From positions 1 to 25,911 of the forward strand of contig JAFAGA010000013.1 of the NCBI GenBank assembly GCA_023423045.1: a stretch of DNA of 25,911 bases, written 5' to 3'. This document shows positions 13,968 to 22,209 of the stretch, piece by piece. Both the position numbers and the translations under genes were made by a program. Below the pieces are notes generated by a model that saw nothing but the letters and a program-made list of their open reading frames with translations, ran no database searches and was not told the DNA's origin. Position 1 is the first letter of the stretch; every line of letters starts with the position of its first letter. This DNA is from Bacillota bacterium (GTDB lineage Bacteria; Bacillota; Clostridia; Lachnospirales; Lachnospiraceae).

Positions 13968-14753
13968 ATGAAAAAACTTCTTTTGGCGGCGAACAGCAGG
14001 CTCGTCGGTACATACTTAATAATCATATTCATACTGGTATGGCAGTTCTCTCACAGCTTCGGCTGGACCAATCCGCTGTATGTGACGCCGTTTACAGCGG
14101 TACTTGAGGACAGCGCATATATCGGAATCGGCAAAATTCTGATCCACATCAGCATCAGCTTGAAACGCGTATTATTGGGTTTTGCGATTTCTACTGCGGC
14201 CGCGCTGCCACTGGGTTTTATTCTTGGGGGAGGGATACCGAAAGTCGCGCAAGTGCTGAAGCCTCTGTTTCTGTTTTTGCAGCAGATACCGCCATACATA
14301 CTCTACCCTGTTTTTATGCTTATCATCGGTCCGGGCGAGAACGGTATCCTCCTTGTAATCTTCTGGTCGGTGTTCTGGCCTGTGCTGAATACCACAATGC
14401 AAGGGGTAGGCGACCTTGATGCAAAACTTGTCCGCTGTGCCAGAGCGATGAGCGCCAATCGCTTTGTCATTTTCTTCAAGGTTGTGCTTCCGGCAGTGTT
14501 TCCAAGCCTCATGCGGGGGATACGCTCGGGTCTGACAATGGGTTTCCTGATGTTGATCGGTGCTGAGAGCATGGGGGCCGACAGCGGACTGGGCTGGATG
14601 ATCAACAACGCTCAACGGATGGCCTGGGTGCCGAGAGTCTACCTCGGTGCGCTGATCGTATGCATCGTCGGTTTTCTGCTCAACTGGTGGCTCGGAGTAA
14701 TTGAACGCACGTTCATAGACTGGAAACAACTTGTGGAGGTTAATAATGATTAA
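13968..14753 (+). CDS. ABC importer permease, SsuC/TauC (nitrate/sulfonate) family, first
   Basis: 261 residues from ATG 13968, where GGAGG is six bases upstream; ATG 13965 is also possible. About six membrane helices: one near 10-30 (LVGTYLIIIFILVWQF), then clusters near 60-85, 95-120, 125-145, 185-205 and 225-245. A typical EAA-loop sequence follows DAKLVRCARAMSANRFVIFFKVVLPAVFPSL, cut across residues about 150-180. The GLGWMINNAQ end is characteristic of the sulfonate/nitrate/taurine permease group. It overlaps the second permease by eight bases, so the two probably form a heterodimer. The substrate is inferred as a sulfur-containing anion from context; nitrate or an aliphatic amine could not be ruled out. 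Confidence 0.9.
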   Translation: MKKLLLAANSRLVGTYLIIIFILVWQFSHSFGWTNPLYVTPFTAVLEDSAYIGIGKILIHISISLKRVLLGFAISTAAALPLGFILGGGIPKVAQVLKPLFLFLQQIPPYILYPVFMLIIGPGENGILLVIFWSVFWPVLNTTMQGVGDLDAKLVRCARAMSANRFVIFFKVVLPAVFPSLMRGIRSGLTMGFLMLIGAESMGADSGLGWMINNAQRMAWVPRVYLGALIVCIVGFLLNWWLGVIERTFIDWKQLVEVNND

Positions 14754-15555
14754 TTTGAAAAATATTACCCGAAAAATCGGTGGTTTTGTACTTGGTTTGA
14801 TACCGATCTTTCTATTCTTCGTGCTGTGGCAGATCGGCGCGACGCATATTCCCAAAGGTGTCCTGCCAACTCCTTTAAAAGTGTTTGAGCAAATGTACAA
14901 GGAATTCACACGCACAAAGCCTGCCATGAATATGGGGAGTATGACACTTCTGGGTCATACTGCACAGAGCCTGTCCCGCATAGCGCGAGGGTTCCTGCTT
15001 GCAGGGTCGATAGGGATTGTTTTCGGCTTCCTGCTGGGAACCTATTTCAGGAGGCTTGAGAAATTGTTTTTGCCATTTTTTCGTGTTTGCGAAAAGCTGA
15101 ACCCTTTCGCCATCATACCAATCTTTATGATACTGTTCGGCATCGGTGACACACAGAAAATTGCCATTGTGTTTTGGGCATCGTTCTGGCCCATATTGTT
15201 CAACACACAGGAAGGTGCGAAGAATATAGACCCGCAGCTTACGCGGGCGGCCCGGTCAATCGGCGCAAGTAAAGCGCAGCTGTTTTTTAAAGTGATACTG
15301 CCGGCAACGGTACCCAGCCTGTTCACAGGGCTGAAGCTTGCAATACGCGTAGCATTCTTTATGATAATCGCTTCCGAAGTTGTCGGCTCAACCAGCGGAC
15401 TGGGCTGGTATTACGGTCAGGCCGGCAATGTCTACAAACTGCCGCTTGTGTACGGTTCCATCCTGTTCATCACCGTAATGGCAATCATAATCAACGCCGT
15501 GTTCTCACGTCTTGAACAGCACTTTATGAAATGGAAGGAGGTTGTGTTCCGGTGA
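14746..15555 (+). CDS. ABC importer permease, SsuC/TauC family, second
   Basis: 269 residues from ATG 14746, with GGAGG six bases upstream. It is the paralog of the preceding gene, with the same order: N-terminal helix (GFVLGLIPIFLFFVLWQ), a central transport domain, and an EAA loop around RAARSIGASKAQLFFKVILP. The TSGLGWYYGQAG segment parallels GLGWMINNAQ in the first permease. Both subunits being distinct points to a heterodimeric channel. Translation is coupled at both ends: the start overlaps the first permease, and a small membrane protein overlaps its stop by four bases. Confidence 0.9.
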   Translation: MINLKNITRKIGGFVLGLIPIFLFFVLWQIGATHIPKGVLPTPLKVFEQMYKEFTRTKPAMNMGSMTLLGHTAQSLSRIARGFLLAGSIGIVFGFLLGTYFRRLEKLFLPFFRVCEKLNPFAIIPIFMILFGIGDTQKIAIVFWASFWPILFNTQEGAKNIDPQLTRAARSIGASKAQLFFKVILPATVPSLFTGLKLAIRVAFFMIIASEVVGSTSGLGWYYGQAGNVYKLPLVYGSILFITVMAIIINAVFSRLEQHFMKWKEVVFR

Positions 15556-15710
15556 AAGTAAAAAAGATACGTATACTTACGATAACTGTGTTGCTGGTCA
15601 TTGCAATTTTAATCGGCGCGAAACTCGGTGAGACAAGAAAAACCATTATAACACCGGACATGATAAAGCAGCTGCAGGAATACAACCCGAATTCAAACCG
15701 CGGCAAATAA
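15552..15710 (+). CDS. Small single-helix membrane protein of the importer operon
   Basis: 52 residues, GTG start overlapping the stop of the second permease (GTGA), with GGAGG ten bases upstream. A short basic N-terminus (VKVKKIR) leads into one predicted membrane helix, about 7-27 (ILTITVLLVIAILIGAKLG), then a hydrophilic tail ending PNSNRGK. The basic start suggests N-in orientation. No known family is recognised. Its position between permease and binding-protein genes suggests an accessory factor of the importer, for example an assembly or coupling peptide, but that is inferred only from coupling. Confidence 0.65.
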   Translation: MKVKKIRILTITVLLVIAILIGAKLGETRKTIITPDMIKQLQEYNPNSNRGK

Positions 15711-15776
15711 TATTGGTAATGATACTCGTCAACGAGTTTATTATAAAAAATCTATTTAAAAAGGAGAAAGAAAATT

Positions 15777-16904
15777 ATGAAACGTAAACTCATCTCAATT
15801 GTTTCACTTATGCTGGCTGTGCTGCTCCTTTTGACGGCATGCGGCAAAACAGAGAAAACGACAAACACAACGGCCCCGGACAATTCCGCGAATCCAACAA
15901 CTGCACCGACTGCAACGGCTCCAACGCAGGAAGGCACTGAAAAAGCACCTGAAGCGGCGGCAGATACAAAGAAAGATCCCTTCGTACTGCGCACCAGCAC
16001 GAAAAAAGAATGCACCTCGACATTGTATGTGGTCGGTGAAGCAAAAGGCATCTTTGAGAAATACGGCATCAAACTGGAATACACAGGAGAAATCAGTTCC
16101 GGAGCCGAAGCGCTGACCGCCGTAATTAACGGCACAAATGATTTTGAGGCAACTCTGCCCAATGCACTTGCCACCTATGTGGCAGAGGGTGCTCCAATCA
16201 AGGCGGTTACGTACCTGCAGGTAGACCCGCCGGAATCGTATCCCGGCATAGAAGATATCACCAAGTTCCGTCATATGCGCTTCGTTGTCCGCGCCGACAG
16301 CCCCATTAAAACCATCCAGGACCTGGCCACCTATAAGGGAAATGGTACCGACGGCAAGATCACCGTCAGCGGACGTGCTCCCAGCTGCAATAGCTTCCTT
16401 CCCAGTGCAGCATTAAATAACGCCGGACTGGACGCATCCTCCCTTTTAGAATTTGTCGCATTCAACGGTACAACGGAAATTCTGCAGGCACTTGATCTGG
16501 GCAACCTGGACATTGCCGGAATCCATCCGCCGTTTTATAAGCTGGCCGAAGACAGCGGCTACCGGGTAGTGTGGGATAGCGCCGATACCGGTTTGGGTCA
16601 GGCGTCAGGAGCGGAGACCATCTACTTTACCGACGACTTTATAGCGAAAAATCCGGAAGCGATACAGGCATTCGTCAGTGCAATGAAAGAAGCCGCACAA
16701 TGGACACTTGAAAATATTGACGAAGCCATTGACCTTACCAGCGCATACATTGGTCAGGATATATCCGCCGTGCATTGGTACTACGGCGAAGAAGGCTTCC
16801 CGGCGGAGCTTATCCAACCCTGGATTGATGATCTTGTGCGGAACGGTGCCCTGGAAGAAGGCCAGATTACTCTGGAGAAGATAGCAACAACACAGTTCCA
16901 GTAA
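15777..16904 (+). CDS. ABC importer substrate-binding lipoprotein, SsuA/TauA/NMT1 family
   Basis: 375 residues. The signal peptide ends in the lipobox LLTAC (C22). A Thr/Pro/Ala-rich linker follows (about 25-65), then the type-2 periplasmic fold. Family marks: YVVGEAKGIFEKYGIKLEYT, the SGAEALTAVINGTNDFEATLPNALATYVAEGAPIK region split across loops, and a LGNLDIAGIHPPFYKLAE hinge. This family captures nitrate, sulfonates, taurine or thiamine precursors. Its exact ligand is unknown, but permeases, ATPase and cysteine synthase nearby favour an organosulfur compound. AAGGAG lies about ten bases upstream of the ATG. Confidence 0.9.
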   Translation: MKRKLISIVSLMLAVLLLLTACGKTEKTTNTTAPDNSANPTTAPTATAPTQEGTEKAPEAAADTKKDPFVLRTSTKKECTSTLYVVGEAKGIFEKYGIKLEYTGEISSGAEALTAVINGTNDFEATLPNALATYVAEGAPIKAVTYLQVDPPESYPGIEDITKFRHMRFVVRADSPIKTIQDLATYKGNGTDGKITVSGRAPSCNSFLPSAALNNAGLDASSLLEFVAFNGTTEILQALDLGNLDIAGIHPPFYKLAEDSGYRVVWDSADTGLGQASGAETIYFTDDFIAKNPEAIQAFVSAMKEAAQWTLENIDEAIDLTSAYIGQDISAVHWYYGEEGFPAELIQPWIDDLVRNGALEEGQITLEKIATTQFQ

Positions 16905-16928
16905 TAAACAACGAGCGGTACGCTAAAC

Positions 16929-16965
16929 AACTGCTCTTATGTTCAAGGCCCACGGGGCAGTTTTT
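16929..16965 (+). terminator. Possible terminator after the binding-protein gene
   Basis: AACTGCTC (16929-16936) pairs with GGGCAGTT (16955-16962) including one G-T pair, followed by T5. If active, the downstream ATPase would need its own promoter or read-through. Confidence 0.45.
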
Positions 16966-17042
16966 GCCGCCCCCATAGAGGTAAGAGTGAAAGATAAATC
17001 TTTCGCTTGGCAAATTTGTATATGCGCTGCGCACACAAACTA

Positions 17043-17197
17043 GTACTGCCCTGGGTAATTAACGCTTCATAACAGTGCCTGATATTTGCAGCAGGGCAAG
17101 GCGGAGGAATGAGGCGCAGCGGTTCCTACGCTGATTGACGACAACGCAGTACTGGTGTAAATAGCGGGAATTAAGTGTTAATTACGTAGGACAGTAC
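17043..17197 (+). mobile_element. MITE-like repeat, copy 1
   Basis: A 155-bp element with imperfect 25-bp terminal inverted repeats: 17043-17067 (starting GTACTG) against 17173-17197 (ending CAGTAC), 21 of 25 pairs matching. The 51-base core at 17097-17147 (AAGGCGGAGGAAT followed by GAGGCGCAGCGG, ending GACAACGC) matches the reverse complement of 23981-24031 at about 41 of 51 positions. It encodes no protein. It fills most of the 332-base gap between the binding protein and ATPase genes. No clear target duplication was seen. Confidence 0.7.
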
Positions 17198-17236
17198 CAG
17201 GTAAGCGCAGAAAACAGCGCAGAAATGAGGGTAAAA

Positions 17237-18085
17237 ATGAAAAATGCTGCGAATAAAATCGAAATACAAAATGTGGGGCGCACATTTCACAAGCGCGGCA
17301 CAAATGAGGCCTTTCATGCACTGTCAGGGTTTTCCCTGACAGTGCGGGAGGGCGAGTTTGTCACCATAGTCGGGCCGTCCGGCTGCGGGAAAAGTACGCT
17401 GCTTGACATCCTTGTGGGTCTTTCAAAACCCGATGAAGGTAAAATTCTGATCGATGGCAATCCTGTCCACGGTCCTGCCCTTGACAGGGGCATCGTCCTG
17501 CAGGGCTATGCCCTGTTTCCGTGGCGGAGTGTCCGAAAGAACATAGAATTCGGCCTTGAAATCAAGCATGTGCCGAAAAAGGAACGTGCCGGGATAGTAG
17601 ACCATTTTATTAAGCTGGTCGGCCTGGAGGGTTTTGAGAATCACTACCCATACGAACTCTCCGGCGGTATGCAGCAGCGTGTGGCCATTGCCCGGTCACT
17701 GGCCTATGACCCGGAGGTGCTGTTTATGGATGAACCGTTTGCGGCAGTGGATGCGCAGACCCGTGAAACCATGCAGGATGAACTATTGTCTATTTGGGAA
17801 AAGACCAATAAGACAGTCATCTTCGTCACCCACAGCATTGAGGAGGCAGTCGGGCTTGCGGACCGTGTAGCCGTGGTATCGAAAGGCCCCGGTCACATCA
17901 AGGAAGTCATCGATGTCAATCTGCCGCGTCCGAGAAGAGTATCGCAGGTACGTAACACCACTGACTTTAATGTTATCACGCACCGTGTATGGGAACTATT
18001 GCAGGATAAGGTGCCCGAGCCGCTGAAGGTCAGGGAGCCGGGCGTTGACATCAGCGAAGCGATACTCTCCGATACGGCGATATAG
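17237..18085 (+). CDS. ABC importer ATPase, SsuB/TauB family
   Basis: 282 residues. ATG 17237 is preferred to ATG 17225 because TGAGGG lies five bases upstream. Motifs: Walker A GPSGCGKST, Q-loop region LQGYALFPW, signature LSGGMQQR, Walker B VLFMDEPFAAVD, and H-loop VTHS. The C-terminal tail is consistent with the nitrate/sulfonate/taurine ATPase family. It probably powers the importer whose permeases and binding protein lie at 13.97-16.9 kb. It is separated from them by MITE copy 1, and from the NifK-like gene by a large inverted repeat. A 12-bp perfect hairpin lies inside the gene at 17318-17345. Confidence 0.93.
   Translation: MKNAANKIEIQNVGRTFHKRGTNEAFHALSGFSLTVREGEFVTIVGPSGCGKSTLLDILVGLSKPDEGKILIDGNPVHGPALDRGIVLQGYALFPWRSVRKNIEFGLEIKHVPKKERAGIVDHFIKLVGLEGFENHYPYELSGGMQQRVAIARSLAYDPEVLFMDEPFAAVDAQTRETMQDELLSIWEKTNKTVIFVTHSIEEAVGLADRVAVVSKGPGHIKEVIDVNLPRPRRVSQVRNTTDFNVITHRVWELLQDKVPEPLKVREPGVDISEAILSDTAI
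17318..17345 (+). other. Perfect 12-bp hairpin inside the ATPase gene
   Basis: GCACTGTCAGGG and CCCTGACAGTGC are exact reverse complements around TTTT, lying about 27 codons into the gene. Both arms are coding. It could act as an RNA structure or be a coincidence of codon use. Confidence 0.4.
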
Positions 18086-18095
18086 AAAATAAGGC

Positions 18096-18284
18096 AACAG
18101 TTCAGAGTGGTCCGGGCGGAGGGCATAATGCCCCCTCACGCACAGGACGTAAGACACCTGATTGGATTTGTATGCCATATCCGTACATGTTTGTTCGTCT
18201 ATGTCATACAAATCCAAGCATGCGTCTTCCATATAGTGCATTACGGGGGCATTATGCCCTCCGCCCGGACCACTCTGAACTGTT
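18096..18284 (+). mobile_element. 189-bp element with perfect 40-bp inverted arms
   Basis: Arms 18096-18135 and 18245-18284 are exact reverse complements over 40 bases, starting AACAGTTCAGAGTGG. Each arm contains GGGCATAATGCCC or its complement. Inside, 18162-18179 and 18200-18217 pair over 18 bases with one mismatch, around a 20-base apical loop. The whole element can thus fold as one hairpin. It sits 10 bases after the ATPase stop and 28 before the NifK-like start. It may be a MITE or a regulatory RNA structure; no target duplication or transposase is visible. Confidence 0.6.
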
Positions 18285-18312
18285 CGATTTAAGCAATTAT
18301 AGGAGGAATACA

Positions 18313-19647
18313 ATGGCAACATTTATTGAAAGACCTAAATTCAGCTGTGCGCTTGGCGGTGCGCTGACCACACTTACAGGGTTGAACCGCGTTGTGCCGA
18401 TTGTACACGCGGCGGGAGGCTGTGCAGCCAGCCTTTCCGGAACATACAACGGCGCGGCGGGCTATCGCGGCGTCGGATACTGCGGCGGCAGCATGCTTTC
18501 TACAACGAACATTGCGGAAAGCAATGTTGTTTTCGGCGGCGAGGACAGACTGGAGGAACAAATCGAAAACACGCTGTTTGCGCTTGACGGTGATTTGTAT
18601 GTAGTGGTTACCGGCTGTCAGGTGGAAATTATCGGTGATGATGCAAGAAACGTAGCCCGCCGTTTCGCTGACAGAAATGTAATCGGCGTTAGTACACCCG
18701 GTTTTCTCGGCAATACGCTCCGCGGCTATGACGCGGTTATGAATACGATTGTGGAAAGCGTAATTGAGCCTTCCCAGGTGAAAAACCCCAAAGAAGTAAA
18801 CATTTTTGGCGTTGTCCCCGGCCACGATGTATTCTATCGCGGCAACCTGGACGAAATCAAGCGGATACTGGGATTAATCGGCGTGAAGGCCAATACCTTC
18901 TTCGGCACGGGCAACTCAGTCGCGGAGATACGCAAATATGGTACGGCTGCACTTAGCATCGTGCTGGCACCCAAAACCGGTGTCGCTCCGGCGCAAAAGC
19001 TGCAGGAGACCAACGGTACTCCGTACATACTGTCGGAAGTCCCGATTGGACCCTCCGGTACAGCCGCATTTTTAAAACAGGTCGGAGCAGCGTTGAACAT
19101 CGACCCCGCACTCACCGAGAATGTCATCGAAAGTGAAACAGCGTATTACTACGGCTTTTTCGACAGTATCGTCGATATGTACAGTGACCTCGACTGGCAG
19201 CGTTATGCAATCACTGTCGCAGACAGCTATTACGCTCATGCGCTGACAAAATTCATTGCAAATGATCTCGGCTGGATTCCGCATCTGACCTCCGTCAACG
19301 ACATTGAGGATGAGTATGAACAAGCCAAATACGCAGAACGCTTTGGCGACATTACGAGTGAAACAAAGCCGGGTGTCGTGTTCGAGCAGCATGCGGGGCA
19401 GATTATCAAGCATGTCCGCAGCAGTTGGGAGCTTAATCACAATCAGAAATATTATGATGCACTGTCACCGGCTTATGTGATTGGGTCGGGTATTGAGGCA
19501 GGTCTTGCGGAGAAATTGGGTGCAAGTTTACTGACTGTCGCATTTCCGGTCAGTAACCGGGCAGTACTAAACAAGGGGTACGCGGGGTTCCGCGGCGGCC
19601 TGACACTGGTGGAAGATTTGATTACGCAGCTTGTTGCGGCGCGATAG
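18313..19647 (+). CDS. Nitrogenase-like reductase, NifK-like (beta) subunit
   Basis: 444 residues from ATG 18313, which has AGGAGG six bases upstream. It is shorter than NifK (about 520) and lacks its N-terminal extension. Three cysteines align with the NifK P-cluster ligands: C37 in VHAAGGCAAS (NifK HGSQGC), C57 in GVGYCGGS, and C102 in VVTGCQVEIIGDD (NifK TTCMAEVIGDD). The ESNVVFGGEDRLEEQI stretch matches the NifK/NifD EDAAVFGG region. So it should share an inter-subunit [8Fe-7S]-type cluster with the NifD-like partner encoded 12 bases downstream. It may represent a MarK-like subunit (methylthio-alkane reductase family); this needs phylogeny. Whether it is transcribed from an own promoter or through the 189-bp element is unknown. 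Confidence 0.88.
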   Translation: MATFIERPKFSCALGGALTTLTGLNRVVPIVHAAGGCAASLSGTYNGAAGYRGVGYCGGSMLSTTNIAESNVVFGGEDRLEEQIENTLFALDGDLYVVVTGCQVEIIGDDARNVARRFADRNVIGVSTPGFLGNTLRGYDAVMNTIVESVIEPSQVKNPKEVNIFGVVPGHDVFYRGNLDEIKRILGLIGVKANTFFGTGNSVAEIRKYGTAALSIVLAPKTGVAPAQKLQETNGTPYILSEVPIGPSGTAAFLKQVGAALNIDPALTENVIESETAYYYGFFDSIVDMYSDLDWQRYAITVADSYYAHALTKFIANDLGWIPHLTSVNDIEDEYEQAKYAERFGDITSETKPGVVFEQHAGQIIKHVRSSWELNHNQKYYDALSPAYVIGSGIEAGLAEKLGASLLTVAFPVSNRAVLNKGYAGFRGGLTLVEDLITQLVAAR

Positions 19648-19659
19648 GAGGGATCATAA

Positions 19660-21207
19660 ATGTCAACAAAATACGCTCAGGAATTAACCTATGGGTTTAC
19701 CCCGCAATTCGCTCCGCCCGTGCGTGAAACACGGATCGGCGTATGCTCCGCCTACTGTGGTGAATGTTCAAGGCTGATTGAAGATGTGCAAAGCGGCTGC
19801 GCTCAGCTGCAGACACGCAAGTTCGCCCAAAGCGGCGGTTGTCAGCTGATGCTGGCAATCGGAATTGTCTCAAGTCTTACCAATGTGGTTGTAATCGTAC
19901 ACAGCCCCCTGGGCTGCTGTTCGGGCTTCGTAGGTCAGGGCGGAGTAAGAAAAACAACACGTGCCACACGCGGTAAGCGTTCGGAAGAATTCGTCTGGCT
20001 GCACACCAATATGGACGAAATGGATGTTGTACGCGGCGGTATTGACAAACTCCGCGACGCGGTGCTGTACGCCGAGAAAGAATATCACCCCGACGCGGTC
20101 ATCATTGCCAACGGCTGTGTCCCCGGAATTATCGGCGATGACATAGACTCGCTGGTAACGGAGCTTGACGGACGAATATCGGCAAAGCTCGTTCCTGTGC
20201 ATTGTGAGGGCTTCAAAAGCAAGTACGTTGCCAGCGGTTATGACAGTGCGTATCACGGTCTGCTGCGCCATCTTGTGGAACCCACCGTCAAGGAGCGCAG
20301 TGCCATACCCGATGTAAATCAACAACGCAATTTTGCGGAACAATACCGTATTTCCAGAACTGTGAATATTTTCAATGTGGGCAGTAACTCCAACGGGGAT
20401 GAAGTGGAGTTAAGCCGCATTGTTTCTTCTCTTGGTCTGATTCCGCGTGTCCTGCCTCTGAATGCCACCCTTGACGACCTGTCGCACATCGGAGAAGCCG
20501 TGCTGAATGTGTCAATCTGCGCAACACACGACGATTATCTGCTGGGGCATTTACAGGAGCGGTTTGGGACGCCGTACATCATCGATACGCTTCCGATCGG
20601 CATCCGGAGCACGAACCGCTGGATACGTCAAATTGCCGCGCACTTCCATCTGGAAGAAGAAGCGGAGCGCGTGATCAAGCTGGAAAACGATGCTCTCAAT
20701 GAAGCATTGGAGCCGTTTCGCAAGGTGCTGTCCGGAAAAAAAGTCTATGTGGGAGGCGGCGAAACCAGAATACTCACAACTGCTGCGTTTTTCAAGGATG
20801 ATCTCGGAATGGAGCTTGTGGGTGTGAAGGCTCACAACGTAGACCGTTTCGTGGAAGAGATCGCCGAGGAGCTTCACGACCCTAAACTGATGATTACGGT
20901 TGCAGCGGGTCAGCCTGCGGAAGAAGCCGCGGTAGTCAGCCGCCTTAAACCCGATCTGTACTGCGGTCATACGGGAGCAAATGGGTGGATCAGCCGCTTG
21001 GGGGTACCGAACCTGCCCTTGTTCGGTATGACCCTGAACTATATGGGCTATGTGGGCGCGTACGAACTTGCACGGAAAGCGGCTAAAACAATTAAGAATA
21101 CTAATTTTGTGAAAAATGTGTCGGCCAATATCGGGCTGCCGCTCAGCAAAGAGTGGATGGAACGCGACACAAAACTAAATATAAAAGAAACGGAGTTGAT
21201 CATATGA
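19660..21207 (+). CDS. Nitrogenase-like reductase, NifD-like (alpha) subunit
   Basis: 515 residues, close to NifD length, with GGAGGG before ATG 19660. P-cluster cysteines are kept: C61 (QSGGCQL), C86 (HSPLGC) and C153 (NGCVPGIIGDD), matching NifD C62, C88 and C154. The cofactor cysteine is also kept: C287 in LNVSICATHDDYLLGH aligns with NifD C275. The cofactor histidine (NifD H442) aligns with F455, and NifD Q191 and H195 align with V190 and Y194, so this is not a functional nitrogenase for N2. C435 and H437 (YCGHTGANGW) sit where NifD has GSGIKEK. It is probably the catalytic half of a reductase acting on an organosulfur substrate, MarD-like by gene context. Its stop overlaps the cysteine synthase start by four bases. 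Confidence 0.88.
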   Translation: MSTKYAQELTYGFTPQFAPPVRETRIGVCSAYCGECSRLIEDVQSGCAQLQTRKFAQSGGCQLMLAIGIVSSLTNVVVIVHSPLGCCSGFVGQGGVRKTTRATRGKRSEEFVWLHTNMDEMDVVRGGIDKLRDAVLYAEKEYHPDAVIIANGCVPGIIGDDIDSLVTELDGRISAKLVPVHCEGFKSKYVASGYDSAYHGLLRHLVEPTVKERSAIPDVNQQRNFAEQYRISRTVNIFNVGSNSNGDEVELSRIVSSLGLIPRVLPLNATLDDLSHIGEAVLNVSICATHDDYLLGHLQERFGTPYIIDTLPIGIRSTNRWIRQIAAHFHLEEEAERVIKLENDALNEALEPFRKVLSGKKVYVGGGETRILTTAAFFKDDLGMELVGVKAHNVDRFVEEIAEELHDPKLMITVAAGQPAEEAAVVSRLKPDLYCGHTGANGWISRLGVPNLPLFGMTLNYMGYVGAYELARKAAKTIKNTNFVKNVSANIGLPLSKEWMERDTKLNIKETELII

Positions 21208-22169
21208 GCAAGATTGTAAATAACCTTACACAGCTTATCGGCGATACCCCTGTGCTGCGTCCGCAGAACTTCAACAAGCTTGCGAAGATTACAGAGTCTG
21301 ACCTGCTGTTCAAGCTGGAATACTTCAATCCGCTGGGAAGTGTGAAAGACCGTATCGCGTACTCTATGGTAACGGATGCCGAAAGAAAAGGGACTCTCAC
21401 GCCGGAAAGCGTCATCATTGAGCCCTCCAGCGGCAATACAGGCGTAGGTCTTGCATTTGTCGCAGCAGCGAGACGATACCGGATGATTGTCGTGATGCCG
21501 GAAACCATGAGCAGCGAACGGCGCGCACTGGTAACAGCGCTTGGTGCCGAGCTCATACTCACACCCGGAGCGCAGGGTATGAAGGGTGCCATCCGTAAGG
21601 CTGAGGAGCTGCAAACCCAGATTCCCAACGGCATCATCCTGCAGCAGTTTGAAAATCCGGCCAATCCCGAAATCCATCGTTCCACTACCGGTCCGGAAAT
21701 CTGGAATGCCACAGGCGGAAAAATTGACATTCTGGTCAGCGGAGTTGGCACCGGCGGCACCATAACCGGCGCCGGATTGTATCTGAAAGAACGCAATCCG
21801 GGTTTGAAAATCGTTGCAGTAGAGCCGTCTGCATCACCTGTCCTGTCGGGCGGTAATCCAAGCCCCCACAAGATTCAGGGCATTGGTGCGGGTTTTGTGC
21901 CCAGTGTGCTTGACCTGTCACTGGTGGATGAGATCTACAAGGTTCTTGACGATGAGGCCATCGACACGACGCGGACACTGGCGCAGGAGGAAGGTCTGCT
22001 GGTTGGAATATCAAGCGGCGCGGCGGCATTCGCAGCGGCGCATATTGCACAACGCCCGGAGAACAAGGGCAAAACGATACTGGCTATTCTTCCTGATACA
22101 GGCGAACGTTATCTGTCCACCGGGATATTCGCGGCCCGCGACGAGAAAAGCCGCTACTGGTACATTTAA
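21204..22169 (+). CDS. cysK: Cysteine synthase / O-acetylserine sulfhydrylase family enzyme
   Basis: 321 residues, a normal CysK length. The start ATG 21204 overlaps the NifD-like stop (ATGA), indicating translational coupling; GGAG lies about ten bases upstream. PLP lysine K48 sits in NPLGSVKDR. The substrate loop SSGNTGVGLAF, the phosphate-cradle GVGTGGTITGAG, and the ISSGAA serine near the end are all present. The enzyme family replaces the acetyl group of O-acetylserine with sulfide; some members accept thiols. Its place between the NifD-like and NifH-like genes strongly suggests that the reductase releases sulfide or a thiol for capture here. Confidence 0.95.
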   Translation: MSKIVNNLTQLIGDTPVLRPQNFNKLAKITESDLLFKLEYFNPLGSVKDRIAYSMVTDAERKGTLTPESVIIEPSSGNTGVGLAFVAAARRYRMIVVMPETMSSERRALVTALGAELILTPGAQGMKGAIRKAEELQTQIPNGIILQQFENPANPEIHRSTTGPEIWNATGGKIDILVSGVGTGGTITGAGLYLKERNPGLKIVAVEPSASPVLSGGNPSPHKIQGIGAGFVPSVLDLSLVDEIYKVLDDEAIDTTRTLAQEEGLLVGISSGAAAFAAAHIAQRPENKGKTILAILPDTGERYLSTGIFAARDEKSRYWYI

Positions 22170-22209
22170 AATATAAGCCGACAACGGCAAGTTAAGGAGT
22201 CTTCATAAA

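Noticed and set aside
18172..18312. Upstream extension of the NifK-like gene
   Set aside because: It reads through the 189-bp inverted repeat; ATG 18313 has AGGAGG at ideal spacing.
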